A stretch of DNA of 64,000 nt from Streptomyces lincolnensis (GTDB lineage Bacteria; Actinomycetota; Actinomycetes; Streptomycetales; Streptomycetaceae), in NCBI RefSeq assembly GCF_021173675.1, contig NZ_JAIHON010000005.1:434001-498000 (forward strand), given 5' to 3'. The notes under the pieces were generated by a model, which was not told where the DNA came from, did no database searches, and was given only the letters and a program-made list of their open reading frames with translations. Made by a program: the position numbers and the translations under genes. Below are positions 42,221-50,189 of this stretch, in pieces (within the stretch, counting starts at the first letter, position 1; each line of letters begins with the position of its first letter).

Positions 42221-43057
42221 TCAGCGACCGACGCCGAAGACGTCCAGGAGCGTGTCGACGCGCAGGCTCAGGGCGGAGTCGTCGGACCCGGTGACGACGA
42301 CGGAGACGGTGTCCGACTCGACGGCTTCGTAGGAGTCGCGCGGCCGGGCATGCGCGAGGCGGACTCGGACCAGGTGCATCGAGCCCTCCATCGTGTGCGT
42401 GTACCACGCGGCCACGCTGTCGTCGGTCGGTTCGAGACCGCGGGCGATCTCGTCCCAGGCCAAGTCGTCCCCGTACTGGCCCACATAGCCGGAGAGCACT
42501 TCCAGGAAGCGGCGGACGTCACCGAGGCGGATCCGGCCCTCCAGGTCGTGCGGGGCCGGGCTGCCGGACAGGCCGTCGCTGACCGGGTGCCGGTCGTTGA
42601 TGTAGAGGTGCCGGCGGGCCCAGAGGTCGAGGCTGCGGACGGCGCCCTTGGGGTCGTAGGCACCGGCCGGAAGCAGGGTGACGATCTTGCGGCCGGTCGG
42701 ATCGAGCCGGCGCGGTGTCGCGAGCGCCTCCTCCCAGCGGGCGAGGGCGGGCGCGAACCGCTCCTCCGCCTCGGCCGGGCCGAGCTCCAGGTACCGCCCG
42801 ATGTCCTCCCAGGACGCGCCCCGCTCCCGCTCGTACACGACCGCCCGCGTCAGCGCGCACTCGGCGAGCCGGATCAGCGAGAGCGCCTCGCCGGCACGCC
42901 CGCCCGGCCCGGTGTCCACGTCGTTTCGGGTCACCACCAGCACGCTCGCGGTGCGCGCGGTGCTCACGGCCTGCGAGCAGAGGGCGATTCGGGCGAGCGC
43001 CTCGCGGGAGTAGGCGGAGCGGTCGGCGTCGTAGGGCGTGGTGGCGGGCAGCGTCAC
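42221..43057 (-). CDS. Unknown protein with HTH-like segment
   Basis: About 278 residues from the GTG at 43057; the longer upstream frame is antisense to the cupin gene and not coding. The N-terminal half contains ALSLIRLAECALTRAVVYERERGASWEDIGRYLEL, which resembles a sigma-region-4-like helix-turn-helix. The C-terminal half (HDLEGRIRLGDVRRFLEVLSGYVGQYGDD onward) has a beta-rich end, VSVVVTGSDDSALSLRVDTLLDVFG. I recognise no named family. No ribosome site is evident at the chosen start, so the N-terminus is uncertain. Confidence 0.6.
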   Translation of the reverse strand: MTLPATTPYDADRSAYSREALARIALCSQAVSTARTASVLVVTRNDVDTGPGGRAGEALSLIRLAECALTRAVVYERERGASWEDIGRYLELGPAEAEERFAPALARWEEALATPRRLDPTGRKIVTLLPAGAYDPKGAVRSLDLWARRHLYINDRHPVSDGLSGSPAPHDLEGRIRLGDVRRFLEVLSGYVGQYGDDLAWDEIARGLEPTDDSVAAWYTHTMEGSMHLVRVRLAHARPRDSYEAVESDTVSVVVTGSDDSALSLRVDTLLDVFGVGR

Positions 43058-43137
43058 GCAGGTCAGGGTGACACGGTCCCGCGCGGGCGTCGCCCGGTTT
43101 TTCCACCGCCGGGAGTAGGCCCGAAGCCTCAGAACGG

Positions 43138-43170
43138 CTCGGTCCCGCCTCGGTCCCGCCTCGGTCCCGC
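43138..43170. repeat. Three perfect 11-bp tandem repeats upstream of the cupin gene
   Basis: CTCGGTCCCGC is repeated exactly three times head to tail, then CTCG again. The 11-bp period equals one helical turn. The array lies between two divergent genes, 92 nt before the cupin start and 81 nt from the start of the unknown protein. Confidence 0.8.
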
Positions 43171-43261
43171 CTCGATCTTGCGCACGATGACGGGCGCGCC
43201 CCGGATGCGCGAGAGTCGTCGTACCGAGCAACGCGTCACGAGCCGCGAAGGGGACCCGCAC

Positions 43262-43741
43262 ATGTCGTATCCGGAGCCGCGCTACCTGGGTGAGAACGGC
43301 GAGATCAACGCCGTGTTCCGTTCCGCCGACACACCGCCCGACATCGTCTCGCCCGGGGGCACCCGCACGCACTACCTCGCCAGTCACACGTCCACGGGCG
43401 GGGAGTTCGGGCTGTACAAGGTGGACATGGGGCCGAGGGCCCCGGGGGCGAAGACGCACTTCCACCGGTCGATCTCGGAGTCCTTCTACGTCCTGTCCGG
43501 CGAGATCGCGCTGTACGACGGCGAGAAGTGGGTCACCGGCCGGCAGGGGGACTTCCTCTACGTGCCGGTCGGCGGCCTGCACGCCTTCAAGAACGACAGC
43601 GACGACCCGGTGTCGATGCTGATGCTCTTCTCACCGGGCGCACCGCGCGAGGAGTACTTCGAGCAGGTCGCGGAGTTCGCGCGGAAGGGCGGGGAGGAGC
43701 TGCGGGAGTTCCAGGTGCGGCACGACAGTTACTTCTTGTGA
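43262..43741 (+). CDS. Cupin-domain protein
   Basis: A 159-residue single cupin. Motif 1 is H-x-H-x4-E in HFHRSISESFYVLSG, and motif 2 is G-x5-P-x4-H-x3-N in GDFLYVPVGGLHAFKN, so a full metal site (two His, Glu, His) is present. AAGGGG precedes the ATG. Such stand-alone cupins can be dioxygenases, isomerases or sugar-binding proteins; nothing nearby fixes the substrate. Confidence 0.85.
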   Translation: MSYPEPRYLGENGEINAVFRSADTPPDIVSPGGTRTHYLASHTSTGGEFGLYKVDMGPRAPGAKTHFHRSISESFYVLSGEIALYDGEKWVTGRQGDFLYVPVGGLHAFKNDSDDPVSMLMLFSPGAPREEYFEQVAEFARKGGEELREFQVRHDSYFL

Positions 43742-43770
43742 GTCAAGGGACATCCCGGAGGCGCGTTCCT

Positions 43771-43782
43771 GGGGTAAACCCC
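43771..43782 (+). promoter_or_regulatory. Conserved element upstream of Tap-like peptidase 1
   Basis: GGGGTAAACCCC ends 62 bp before the start codon. The paralogue has GGGGTAAGCCCC at exactly the same distance (46648-46659), and similarity continues between element and gene (AATACnG, GTTnCCC, GATGT). Likely a shared regulatory site. Confidence 0.55.
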
Positions 43783-43843
43783 AAGAGAATTACGGCTGTT
43801 CCCCCGATGTCACGCTGCGTGATGTTCCGGCAGGCTGCTGTGC

Positions 43844-45337
43844 ATGAAGCAGACCACGAAGAGCCTCACCCTGATCGCCGTCGCCTCGGGAGTCGTGTTC
43901 GGGCTCGTCGCGCCGCTCACCGCGTCCGCCGAGGACGGGCCCGCTCCGTCGTCGCCGGCGTGGGCCAAGTGCGAGGGGGAGGGGCTCGATCCGCGTCAGG
44001 AGTGCGCGACGGTGTCGGTGCCCCTGGACTACGCCGATCCGGGCGGGCGGACGATCGGCATCGCCGTCTCCCGGATCAGGAGCGAGGATCCGTCGGCCCG
44101 TCGTGGCGCGTTGCTCATCGTCCCCGGCGGGCCGGGCGGGGACAGTCTGACCGAGCCGTCCACCAAGGGGCAGAAGCTGCCGCAGAAGGTGCGGGACGCC
44201 TACGACCTGATCGGCTTCGCCCCGCGCGGCATGATCCCCTCCACCTCCGTGACCTGCGACTTCGCCCCCGGTGACCTGGCCCGGACGAAGCTGTTCCCCT
44301 GGCCCGACGCGGACGGCTCGCTGGACGGGACCATGGCGACCGCGCGACGCCAGGCCAAGGCCTGCGAGCGCAACGGCGGCGAGCTGATCCGGCACATCAG
44401 CACCCTGAACGAGGCCCGGGACCTGGACCGCGTCCGCGCCGCGCTCGGCGAGCGCAGGATCTCCGCCTGGGGCCTGTCGTACGGCAGCTACGCGGCCGCC
44501 ACCTACGCCCAGTTGTTCCCGCACCGCACCGACCGTTTCGTGCTGGACAGCAACCCCTATCCCGACCCCGCCGTCGGGGCGGGCCGGGCCACCTACGCCG
44601 GGTTCGAGGCGGGCGTGGAGGACACCTTCCCGGTGTTCGCCGCATGGGCCTCCGCACCCGAGCGGGGCAAGGACCGCGTCGCCCGCACGGCCGCCGAGGT
44701 CCGCCCCCTCTTCCTCCGCCTCGCCGCCCGCCTGGACCGCGAGCCGATCCCCTGGCCCGGCGCCAACCCCGAGGAGCTGAACGGCACCGAACTGCGCCAG
44801 GCGATGATCGACGCCTTCTACGACCCCGAGGGCTTCCCCGGTCTCGCCGAACTGATCAACGCGGCCCGCAAGGTCACGGTCCCACCCGCTCCCGAGCCCC
44901 CGCCCGCGGATCTCCTCCAGAACGGCTACGCGGTCGCCCACGCCACCCTCTGCAACGACGCCGCCTGGCCGCGCGATGCCGCCGGGTACGAGAAGGGCGT
45001 CGCCGAGAGCCGCGCGACGTTCCCCCTCACGGCCGGCATGCCCAGGAGCGCCACGGCGTGCGCCGCCTGGCCGTGGACCCCGAAGGAGCCCCCGGTCCGC
45101 ATCACCGACCAGGGCCCCTCGAACATCCTGCTCATACAGAACCGGCGGGACGTCGCCACCCCCGTGAGCGGCGCCCTCAAACTCCGCACGGCCCTCGGCG
45201 AGCGCGCGGTCATGGTCCTCGTCAACTCCACCGGCCACGACGCCTACCTCGGCAACGGCAACGCCTGCGGCGACGCCAAGGTCTCCCACTTCCTGGCCAC
45301 CGGGGAGCGGCCGGCCCGCGACACCTACTGCCGCTGA
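43844..45337 (+). CDS. Secreted Tap-like tripeptidyl aminopeptidase / alpha-beta hydrolase, paralogue 1
   Basis: A 497-residue exported serine peptidase. A Sec signal peptide (about 1-29, ending TASA) precedes an alpha/beta-hydrolase core: oxyanion region LIVPGGPGGDSL, nucleophile Ser212 in GLSYGS, Asp in RRDVATPVSG and His in STGHDAY. The order and C-terminal TAP-like domain match the Streptomyces Tap/Slp family, which removes N-terminal tripeptides from secreted proteins or peptides. It is paired with a close paralogue at 46721. Confidence 0.9.
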   Translation: MKQTTKSLTLIAVASGVVFGLVAPLTASAEDGPAPSSPAWAKCEGEGLDPRQECATVSVPLDYADPGGRTIGIAVSRIRSEDPSARRGALLIVPGGPGGDSLTEPSTKGQKLPQKVRDAYDLIGFAPRGMIPSTSVTCDFAPGDLARTKLFPWPDADGSLDGTMATARRQAKACERNGGELIRHISTLNEARDLDRVRAALGERRISAWGLSYGSYAAATYAQLFPHRTDRFVLDSNPYPDPAVGAGRATYAGFEAGVEDTFPVFAAWASAPERGKDRVARTAAEVRPLFLRLAARLDREPIPWPGANPEELNGTELRQAMIDAFYDPEGFPGLAELINAARKVTVPPAPEPPPADLLQNGYAVAHATLCNDAAWPRDAAGYEKGVAESRATFPLTAGMPRSATACAAWPWTPKEPPVRITDQGPSNILLIQNRRDVATPVSGALKLRTALGERAVMVLVNSTGHDAYLGNGNACGDAKVSHFLATGERPARDTYCR

Positions 45338-45342
45338 GCCCC

Positions 45343-46557
45343 CTACGGCTTCCGACCCGCCCGGCACGCCCTGGCGTACCGCCGCGCCAGGGCGTGGAAG
45401 GCCTCCTTCGGCTCCCGGCGCCAGGGGGAGTCCGGGTCGTCCGGGCGGTCCCTGACGGCCTTGGTGATGCCGTAGCCGGCCAGGTCGAGGTCGTGGAGGG
45501 GGTCGTGGGGGTGGTGCGGGGCGTCGGCGGTGAGGAACTCGAAGGCCATCGCCGCGTAGAGGTTCATGGACTCGAAGACGTCCAGGAGGTCGGTGACGTA
45601 GGCGGCCTGGACGCGTTCGCTGCGGACCGGGTTTCCCTTGATCTCCGGTGGGTTCTTGTCGTAGTCGACGATGTCCCAGCCCATGCCGCCCGCCTCGGGG
45701 GCGCCGACGTAGGTGCAGGTGCCGAACTCGGTGATGGCGACCGGCTTGCCCCAGCGCAGGTAGCTCTTCAGCTCCTTGACGTACTCGCGCCGGTCGCGGT
45801 GGTACGAGTAGTAGTCGATGCCGACGACGTCGAAGAGGTTCCAGTCGACCCGGTCGTCCTGGGCGGCGGCGTAGCTCAGCCGGCCGCGGAAGACGGAGCG
45901 GCCCACCCGCGCGGCCTCCGCGGTGAAGCGGTCGAGGCGGCGCTGCATCTGCTCCCAGTCGACGGTGCCGCTCAGCAGGTTGCGGATGCGCTCCATGACG
46001 TCCGCGCCGGGCACGATGCCGGGGACGAGCAGCCAGAACTCGCAGCCCACGCTGAACTCCACGCTCGCGCCCTGCCGGCGCAGCCGCTCCGCGAACCGGC
46101 CGCACTCCGCGAGGTGTTCCAGAGTCTCCTTCTGCGGTCGGTCGGTGAGGGTCGGCTGGAGCCAGACGTGCATACCGCGTTCGGCGACCTCGGCGGCGGT
46201 GGCCGTCAGGCGCTCCACGCCGTCGCCGGTGACGTCCACGGTGTCGGCGTGCAGGTCGTCACGGATGACGCGGATGTCCTCGCGCATCCGGGCGAGGCTG
46301 AAGGCGGTGGCCGGGGTCTCCCCCTCGACCAGGGTGTAGACGACACCCCGCCGGGTGAGACCCCGGCCGCCGCCTCCCTCTCCTCCAACTCCCTCTCCCC
46401 CGACTTCTTCTCCCCCGCCGCTCGCCTCGGCCCGCCCCGTCGGCAGCAGCGCCCCCGCGAGCCCGACGGCCGCCGCCCCTGCCAGGAACTGCGCCCGGTT
46501 GATCCCCTTGATCCCGTTGGTTCCGCTGGTCCCGTTGGTCTTCTCCATGTCCGCCAC
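45343..46557 (-). CDS. Secreted TIM-barrel hydrolase-like protein of unknown specificity
   Basis: About 404 residues. The N-terminus GINRAQFLAGAAAVGLAGALL resembles a Tat-like signal peptide (single Arg), followed by a Gly/Glu-rich linker. The mature domain has barrel-type strands with candidate acid/base Glu in VGCEFWLL and nucleophile Glu in VAITEFGTCT, plus VGIDYYSYH, as in clan GH-A glycosidases. No family is recognised. The start could be 46557 or the ATG at 46548. It lies between two Tap-like genes on the opposite strand, with only 5 bp to the stop of the first. Confidence 0.65.
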   Translation of the reverse strand: MADMEKTNGTSGTNGIKGINRAQFLAGAAAVGLAGALLPTGRAEASGGGEEVGGEGVGGEGGGGRGLTRRGVVYTLVEGETPATAFSLARMREDIRVIRDDLHADTVDVTGDGVERLTATAAEVAERGMHVWLQPTLTDRPQKETLEHLAECGRFAERLRRQGASVEFSVGCEFWLLVPGIVPGADVMERIRNLLSGTVDWEQMQRRLDRFTAEAARVGRSVFRGRLSYAAAQDDRVDWNLFDVVGIDYYSYHRDRREYVKELKSYLRWGKPVAITEFGTCTYVGAPEAGGMGWDIVDYDKNPPEIKGNPVRSERVQAAYVTDLLDVFESMNLYAAMAFEFLTADAPHHPHDPLHDLDLAGYGITKAVRDRPDDPDSPWRREPKEAFHALARRYARACRAGRKP

Positions 46558-46647
46558 TGTGCCGAGACCGCCTTCCCGGCGCCGTCCGCCGATGGTCTAC
46601 GGCGCGGCTACCAAGGGATGAGGTGCGGCTCCCCGAGGACTCCTTAG

Positions 46648-46659
46648 GGGGTAAGCCCC
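46648..46659 (+). promoter_or_regulatory. Conserved element upstream of Tap-like peptidase 2
   Basis: GGGGTAAGCCCC, 62 bp before the start codon, matching the element of paralogue 1 at 11 of 12 bases and identical spacing. Confidence 0.55.
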
Positions 46660-46720
46660 AGTAAATACAGGGTTGTTGCCCGGATGTGGCGGACGGGCGG
46701 GATGGCCGAGGCTCGTGGGC

Positions 46721-48211
46721 ATGAAGCAGATCACGCAGAGCGCGGCCCTGATAGCCGCCGCCTCCGGCATCGTCTTCGGTGTCGTCACGCCGCTGACCGC
46801 GTCCGCCGCCGACAAGTCCTCGTCCTCGCCGCTGAAGTGGAGCACGTGCGCGGGCACGGGCCTCGACCCCAGACAGGAATGTACGACCGTCGCCGTGCCG
46901 ATGGACTACGCCGACCCGGACGGCCCGAAGATCGACCTCGCCGTCTCCCGCATCCCCGCCGAGAAGCCGTCGGCCCACCGTGGCGCCTTACTCCTGATCC
47001 CCGGCGGGCCGGGGGGCACGAGCCTCGACGCCCCCTCGGGCAAGGGACAGAAGCTGCCGCAGGAGGTGCGTGACGCCTACGACCTGATCGGGATCGCCCC
47101 GCGCGGGAACGCCCCCTCGGCCCCGGTGAGTTGCGGCCTCGCCCACGAGGACCTGGCGCTGTCCAGGCTGCGGCCCTGGCCCGCCCCCGACGGCTCCGTC
47201 GCCGAGAACATGGCCACCGCCCGGCGCGTGGCGGACGCCTGTACGGGCAACGGGGGTGAGCTGATGAAGCACATCAGCACCAAGAACAACGCCCGTGACC
47301 TGGACCGCGTCCGGGCCGCGCTGGGCGAGCAGAGGATCTCGGCCTGGGCGGTCTCGTACGGCACGTATGTCAGCGCCGCCTACATGGAGATGTTCCCGTA
47401 CCGCACCGACCGCGTCGTGCTGGACAGCAACGACAATCCGGACCCGGTCCGGGCGGAGCGCGCCTGGCTCCAGGCGTACGAGGTGGGTGTCGAGGACAAC
47501 TTCCCGGTGTTCGCCGAGTGGGCCTCCGCACCCGAGCGCGGCAAGGACCGCGTCGCCCGCACCGCGGCCGAGGTCCGCCCGCTCTTCCTCCGCCTCGCCG
47601 CCCGCCTGGACCGCGAGCCGATCCCCTGGCCCGGCGCCAACCCCGAGGAACTCAACGGCAACGTCCTGCGCCAGACCATGCTGGACGCCCTCTACGACCC
47701 CGACAACTACCCGGCCCTGGCCGAGCTGATCAACGCGGCCCGCAAAGGCACGGTCCCGCCCCTTCCCCCGGCCCCGCCGGAGCAGACCGCGCAGAATCTC
47801 GTCGCGGTCGGTTCCGCCACCCTCTGCAACGACGCCGCCTGGCCGCGCGACGCCGCCGGGTACGAGAAGGGCGTCGCCGAGAGCCGCGCGAAGTACCCGC
47901 TGACCGCGGGCCTGCCGAGGAACGCCATGGTGTGCGCCGCCTGGCCGTGGACCCCGAAGGAGCCTCCGGTGCGCGTCACCGGCCGCGGGCCCTCCAACGT
48001 CCTGCTCATCCAGAACGAGCGGGACGTGGCGACCCCCCTCAGCGGCGCGCTCAAGCTGCGCGAGGCCCTCGGCCGTCGTGCCGTCATGGTCACCGTGGAC
48101 TCCACCGGCCACGGCGCCTACCTCCGCAACGGCAACGCCTGCGGCGACGCGACCGCCTCCCGCTTCCTCGCCACCGGCATACGGCCCCCGGCGGACCTGC
48201 ACTGCGACTGA
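46721..48211 (+). CDS. Secreted Tap-like tripeptidyl aminopeptidase / alpha-beta hydrolase, paralogue 2
   Basis: A 496-residue paralogue of the 43844 protein, with signal peptide ending TASA. Oxyanion region LLIPGGPGGTSL, Ser212 in AVSYGT, Asp in ERDVATPLSG and His in STGHGAY are all present, but the nucleophile elbow has Ala in place of the first Gly of GxSxG. A block of about 46 residues (ASAPERGKDRV to ANPEELNG) is identical in both proteins and about 95% identical in DNA, suggesting gene conversion. The start at 46721 matches paralogue 1 (MKQ). Confidence 0.9.
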   Translation: MKQITQSAALIAAASGIVFGVVTPLTASAADKSSSSPLKWSTCAGTGLDPRQECTTVAVPMDYADPDGPKIDLAVSRIPAEKPSAHRGALLLIPGGPGGTSLDAPSGKGQKLPQEVRDAYDLIGIAPRGNAPSAPVSCGLAHEDLALSRLRPWPAPDGSVAENMATARRVADACTGNGGELMKHISTKNNARDLDRVRAALGEQRISAWAVSYGTYVSAAYMEMFPYRTDRVVLDSNDNPDPVRAERAWLQAYEVGVEDNFPVFAEWASAPERGKDRVARTAAEVRPLFLRLAARLDREPIPWPGANPEELNGNVLRQTMLDALYDPDNYPALAELINAARKGTVPPLPPAPPEQTAQNLVAVGSATLCNDAAWPRDAAGYEKGVAESRAKYPLTAGLPRNAMVCAAWPWTPKEPPVRVTGRGPSNVLLIQNERDVATPLSGALKLREALGRRAVMVTVDSTGHGAYLRNGNACGDATASRFLATGIRPPADLHCD

Positions 48212-48228
48212 GCCCACCTCACCTCACC

Positions 48229-48993
48229 TCATCTCACCGGGAAGTACTCCCGCGGCGTCACCCCCACCAACCGATGGAAAGCCGCCGTAAAAGAACTGGC
48301 CGTGGCGTATCCGACCCGGTGCGCCACGGCCTCCACGGGCAGCCCCGCCGCCAGGTACGGCATCGCCGCCTCCATCCGCGCCCGCTCCCGCCACTGCCCG
48401 AACGCGAGCCCGGTCCCGGCGACGAACAGCCTGGCCAGCGTCCGGGCGCTCGCCCCGGCCACGGTGCCCCAGTCCGCCAGTGTCCGCGCGTCCGCGGGGG
48501 CGTCCCGCAGCGCCTCGGCGACCGCGCGGGCCCGTGGATCACGGGGCAGGGGCACGGCGACGCCGGCCACGGGCACGGGGTGCAGTTCGTCGAGGAGGAC
48601 GGCCTCGGCGCGACGGCGGGCGTCCTGGGGGAGGTCGGTGCGGACCAGGTGGTCGATGAGGGCCCGCAGCAGGGGCGTGACCGCGAGGACGGTCGGATCG
48701 CGCAGGTCGATGTGGGGCCAGCACACCGGGTCGACGTACGGGCTGCGCATGACGGCGTCACTGGCCGACTCCGTCCGGTGCGGAACTCCCGCCGGGATCC
48801 ACAGGGCCAGCGACGGCGGCAGCAGCCACACGCCCCGCTCGCCGCGCACCCGCAGCAACCCCCGCGCGGACCAGGCGAGTTGGTGCAGGGAGTGCCAGTG
48901 CGTGGGGTAGGCGGTACCGCGCGGCATGGTGAAGTGGCCGACGACGATGCCGGCGGGAGCGACCACGACGGGCTGCTGTCCGTTTCGCGACAT
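48229..48993 (-). CDS. AraC-family regulator with cupin sensor domain
   Basis: A 254-residue activator. The N-terminal cupin-like domain (about 15-75; TMPRGTAYPTHWHSLHQLAWSARG) is followed by a double helix-turn-helix (about 160-250), with TLADWGTVAGASARTLARLF and VEAVAHRVGYATASSFTAAF ending in VGVTPREY. It is divergent from the methyltransferase with 56 nt between starts. A TAGGCT -10 box (complement of 49002-49007) lies 8 nt before the ATG, so the mRNA is likely leaderless. Effector unknown. Confidence 0.9.
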   Translation of the reverse strand: MSRNGQQPVVVAPAGIVVGHFTMPRGTAYPTHWHSLHQLAWSARGLLRVRGERGVWLLPPSLALWIPAGVPHRTESASDAVMRSPYVDPVCWPHIDLRDPTVLAVTPLLRALIDHLVRTDLPQDARRRAEAVLLDELHPVPVAGVAVPLPRDPRARAVAEALRDAPADARTLADWGTVAGASARTLARLFVAGTGLAFGQWRERARMEAAMPYLAAGLPVEAVAHRVGYATASSFTAAFHRLVGVTPREYFPVR

Positions 48994-49001
48994 GGGTCGG
49001 C

Positions 49002-49042
49002 AGCCTAGCCCGTGGCGGACACTCCCGGACCGCGCCTAGCGT
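49002..49042. promoter_or_regulatory. Divergent -10 boxes for two leaderless genes
   Basis: TAGGCT on the minus strand (49002-49007) is 8 nt from the AraC start; TAGCGT on the plus strand (49037-49042) is 7 nt from the methyltransferase start at 49050. Neither gene has a ribosome site. The -35 boxes are poor. Confidence 0.5.
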
Positions 49043-49049
49043 CGCCCTC

Positions 49050-49622
49050 ATGCCGATGAACCGCGTTCACCGCAAGCTGTGCAGCTCCGAGAAGTGGGCC
49101 AGGACCACCCGGGAGCTGATCCTGCCCTGGGCTCTGGAGGGCGTCGACCTCGGCGAGGACGTCCTGGAGATCGGGCCGGGCTACGGGGCCAACCTCCGCG
49201 TCCTGGTGGAGCGGGTGCCCCGGCTGACCGGCGCCGAGATCGACGCGGACACGGTCCGCCTGCTCCGGGAGCAATGGGGCGACCGCGTCCGGATCCTGCA
49301 CGCCGACGGGGCCGAACTCCCGCTCCCGGACGGCTCCTTCGACTCCGTGCTCTCCTTCACGATGCTCCACCACGTGCCCACGGCCACTCAGCAGGACGGC
49401 ATCTTCGCCGAGGCGTTCCGCGTGCTGCGCCCCGGCGGCACCTTCGCCGGCAACGACAGCCTCTCCAGCTTCGGCTTCCGGGTCCTGCACCTCTGGGACA
49501 CCCGCACCACCCTGGACCCGGCCGTCCTGCCGGCCCGTCTGGAGAAGACCGGCTTCACCGACGTACGCGTCGACCGCCACCCCCGCTCCAACGGCATCCG
49601 CTTCCGCGCGCGCAAGCCCTGA
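49050..49622 (+). CDS. Class I SAM-dependent methyltransferase
   Basis: A 190-residue Rossmann methyltransferase. The SAM motif I is VLEIGPGYGANL (about 38-49), the acidic residue after strand 2 is GAEIDAD, and motif IV/post is FDSVLSFTMLHHV and RVLRPGGTFAGND. This is a UbiE/Methyltransf_11-type domain; substrate unknown. The divergent AraC regulator is a plausible controller. Confidence 0.88.
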   Translation: MPMNRVHRKLCSSEKWARTTRELILPWALEGVDLGEDVLEIGPGYGANLRVLVERVPRLTGAEIDADTVRLLREQWGDRVRILHADGAELPLPDGSFDSVLSFTMLHHVPTATQQDGIFAEAFRVLRPGGTFAGNDSLSSFGFRVLHLWDTRTTLDPAVLPARLEKTGFTDVRVDRHPRSNGIRFRARKP

Positions 49623-49664
49623 CAGGGCCCGGCACGGGCTGGACAGTCCCGAACCGCCGTACAT

Positions 49665-50108
49665 CTAGACGGTCCCGAACCGCCGTACATAACGCTTCTG
49701 CCAGGGGGTCTCCACCGCGTGCCGGTCGTAGTGCTCCCGCACATACGCGACGGCCTCCTCGGCGGGTACGCCGTCCAGGACCGCCAGACAGGCCAGGGCC
49801 GTCCCCGTGCGGCCGCGTCCGCCGCCGCAGGCGAGTTCCACGCGCTCGTCGGCGGACCGCTCCCAGGCCTCGGTGAGCAGCGCGCGGGCGGCCGCGCGGT
49901 CGGCCGGGAGGCGGAAGTCGGGCCAGCGCAGCCAGCGGGACTCCCAGGAGACCTCGGGAGGCCGCTTGCCGAGCAGATAGACGCCGTACGACGGGCGTGG
50001 CGCTCCGGGGTCCAAGGGGTGCCGCAGTCCTCGGCCCCGCACCAGTCGTCCGGAGGGCAGCCGGAGCACTCCCTCGTCCTGTTCGTCCCACCGTTTCGCA
50101 CTCACCAT
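49665..50108 (-). CDS. Small CX5R protein phosphatase
   Basis: A 147-residue cysteine phosphatase. The P-loop is CGGGRGRTG with Cys94 and Arg100, and a plausible general-acid Asp lies in RWPDFRLPAD. Proteins of this form are common in Streptomyces and annotated as protein phosphatases, though the signature Cys is followed by GGGRG rather than the usual HxxxGxxR pattern. It is divergent from the sigma factor gene with 81 nt between starts. The start could be 50108 (ATG) or 50105 (GTG). Confidence 0.78.
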   Translation of the reverse strand: MVSAKRWDEQDEGVLRLPSGRLVRGRGLRHPLDPGAPRPSYGVYLLGKRPPEVSWESRWLRWPDFRLPADRAAARALLTEAWERSADERVELACGGGRGRTGTALACLAVLDGVPAEEAVAYVREHYDRHAVETPWQKRYVRRFGTV

Positions 50109-50189
50109 GGGCCCATTCGATCCCGCTGCGGGATCCCGGGCAACCGAATCCGCGGCAACGGTGGTCTGGAGGGCGAGGGAGGGTGCTTG

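Noticed and set aside
43075..43582. Extended N-terminus of the unknown protein at 42221
   Set aside because: It is antisense to the cupin gene and has non-coding composition.
48212..48228. CACCTCACCTCACCTCA repeat after the second Tap-like gene
   Set aside because: Short simple repeat of 17 bases in a convergent gap; no feature supported.
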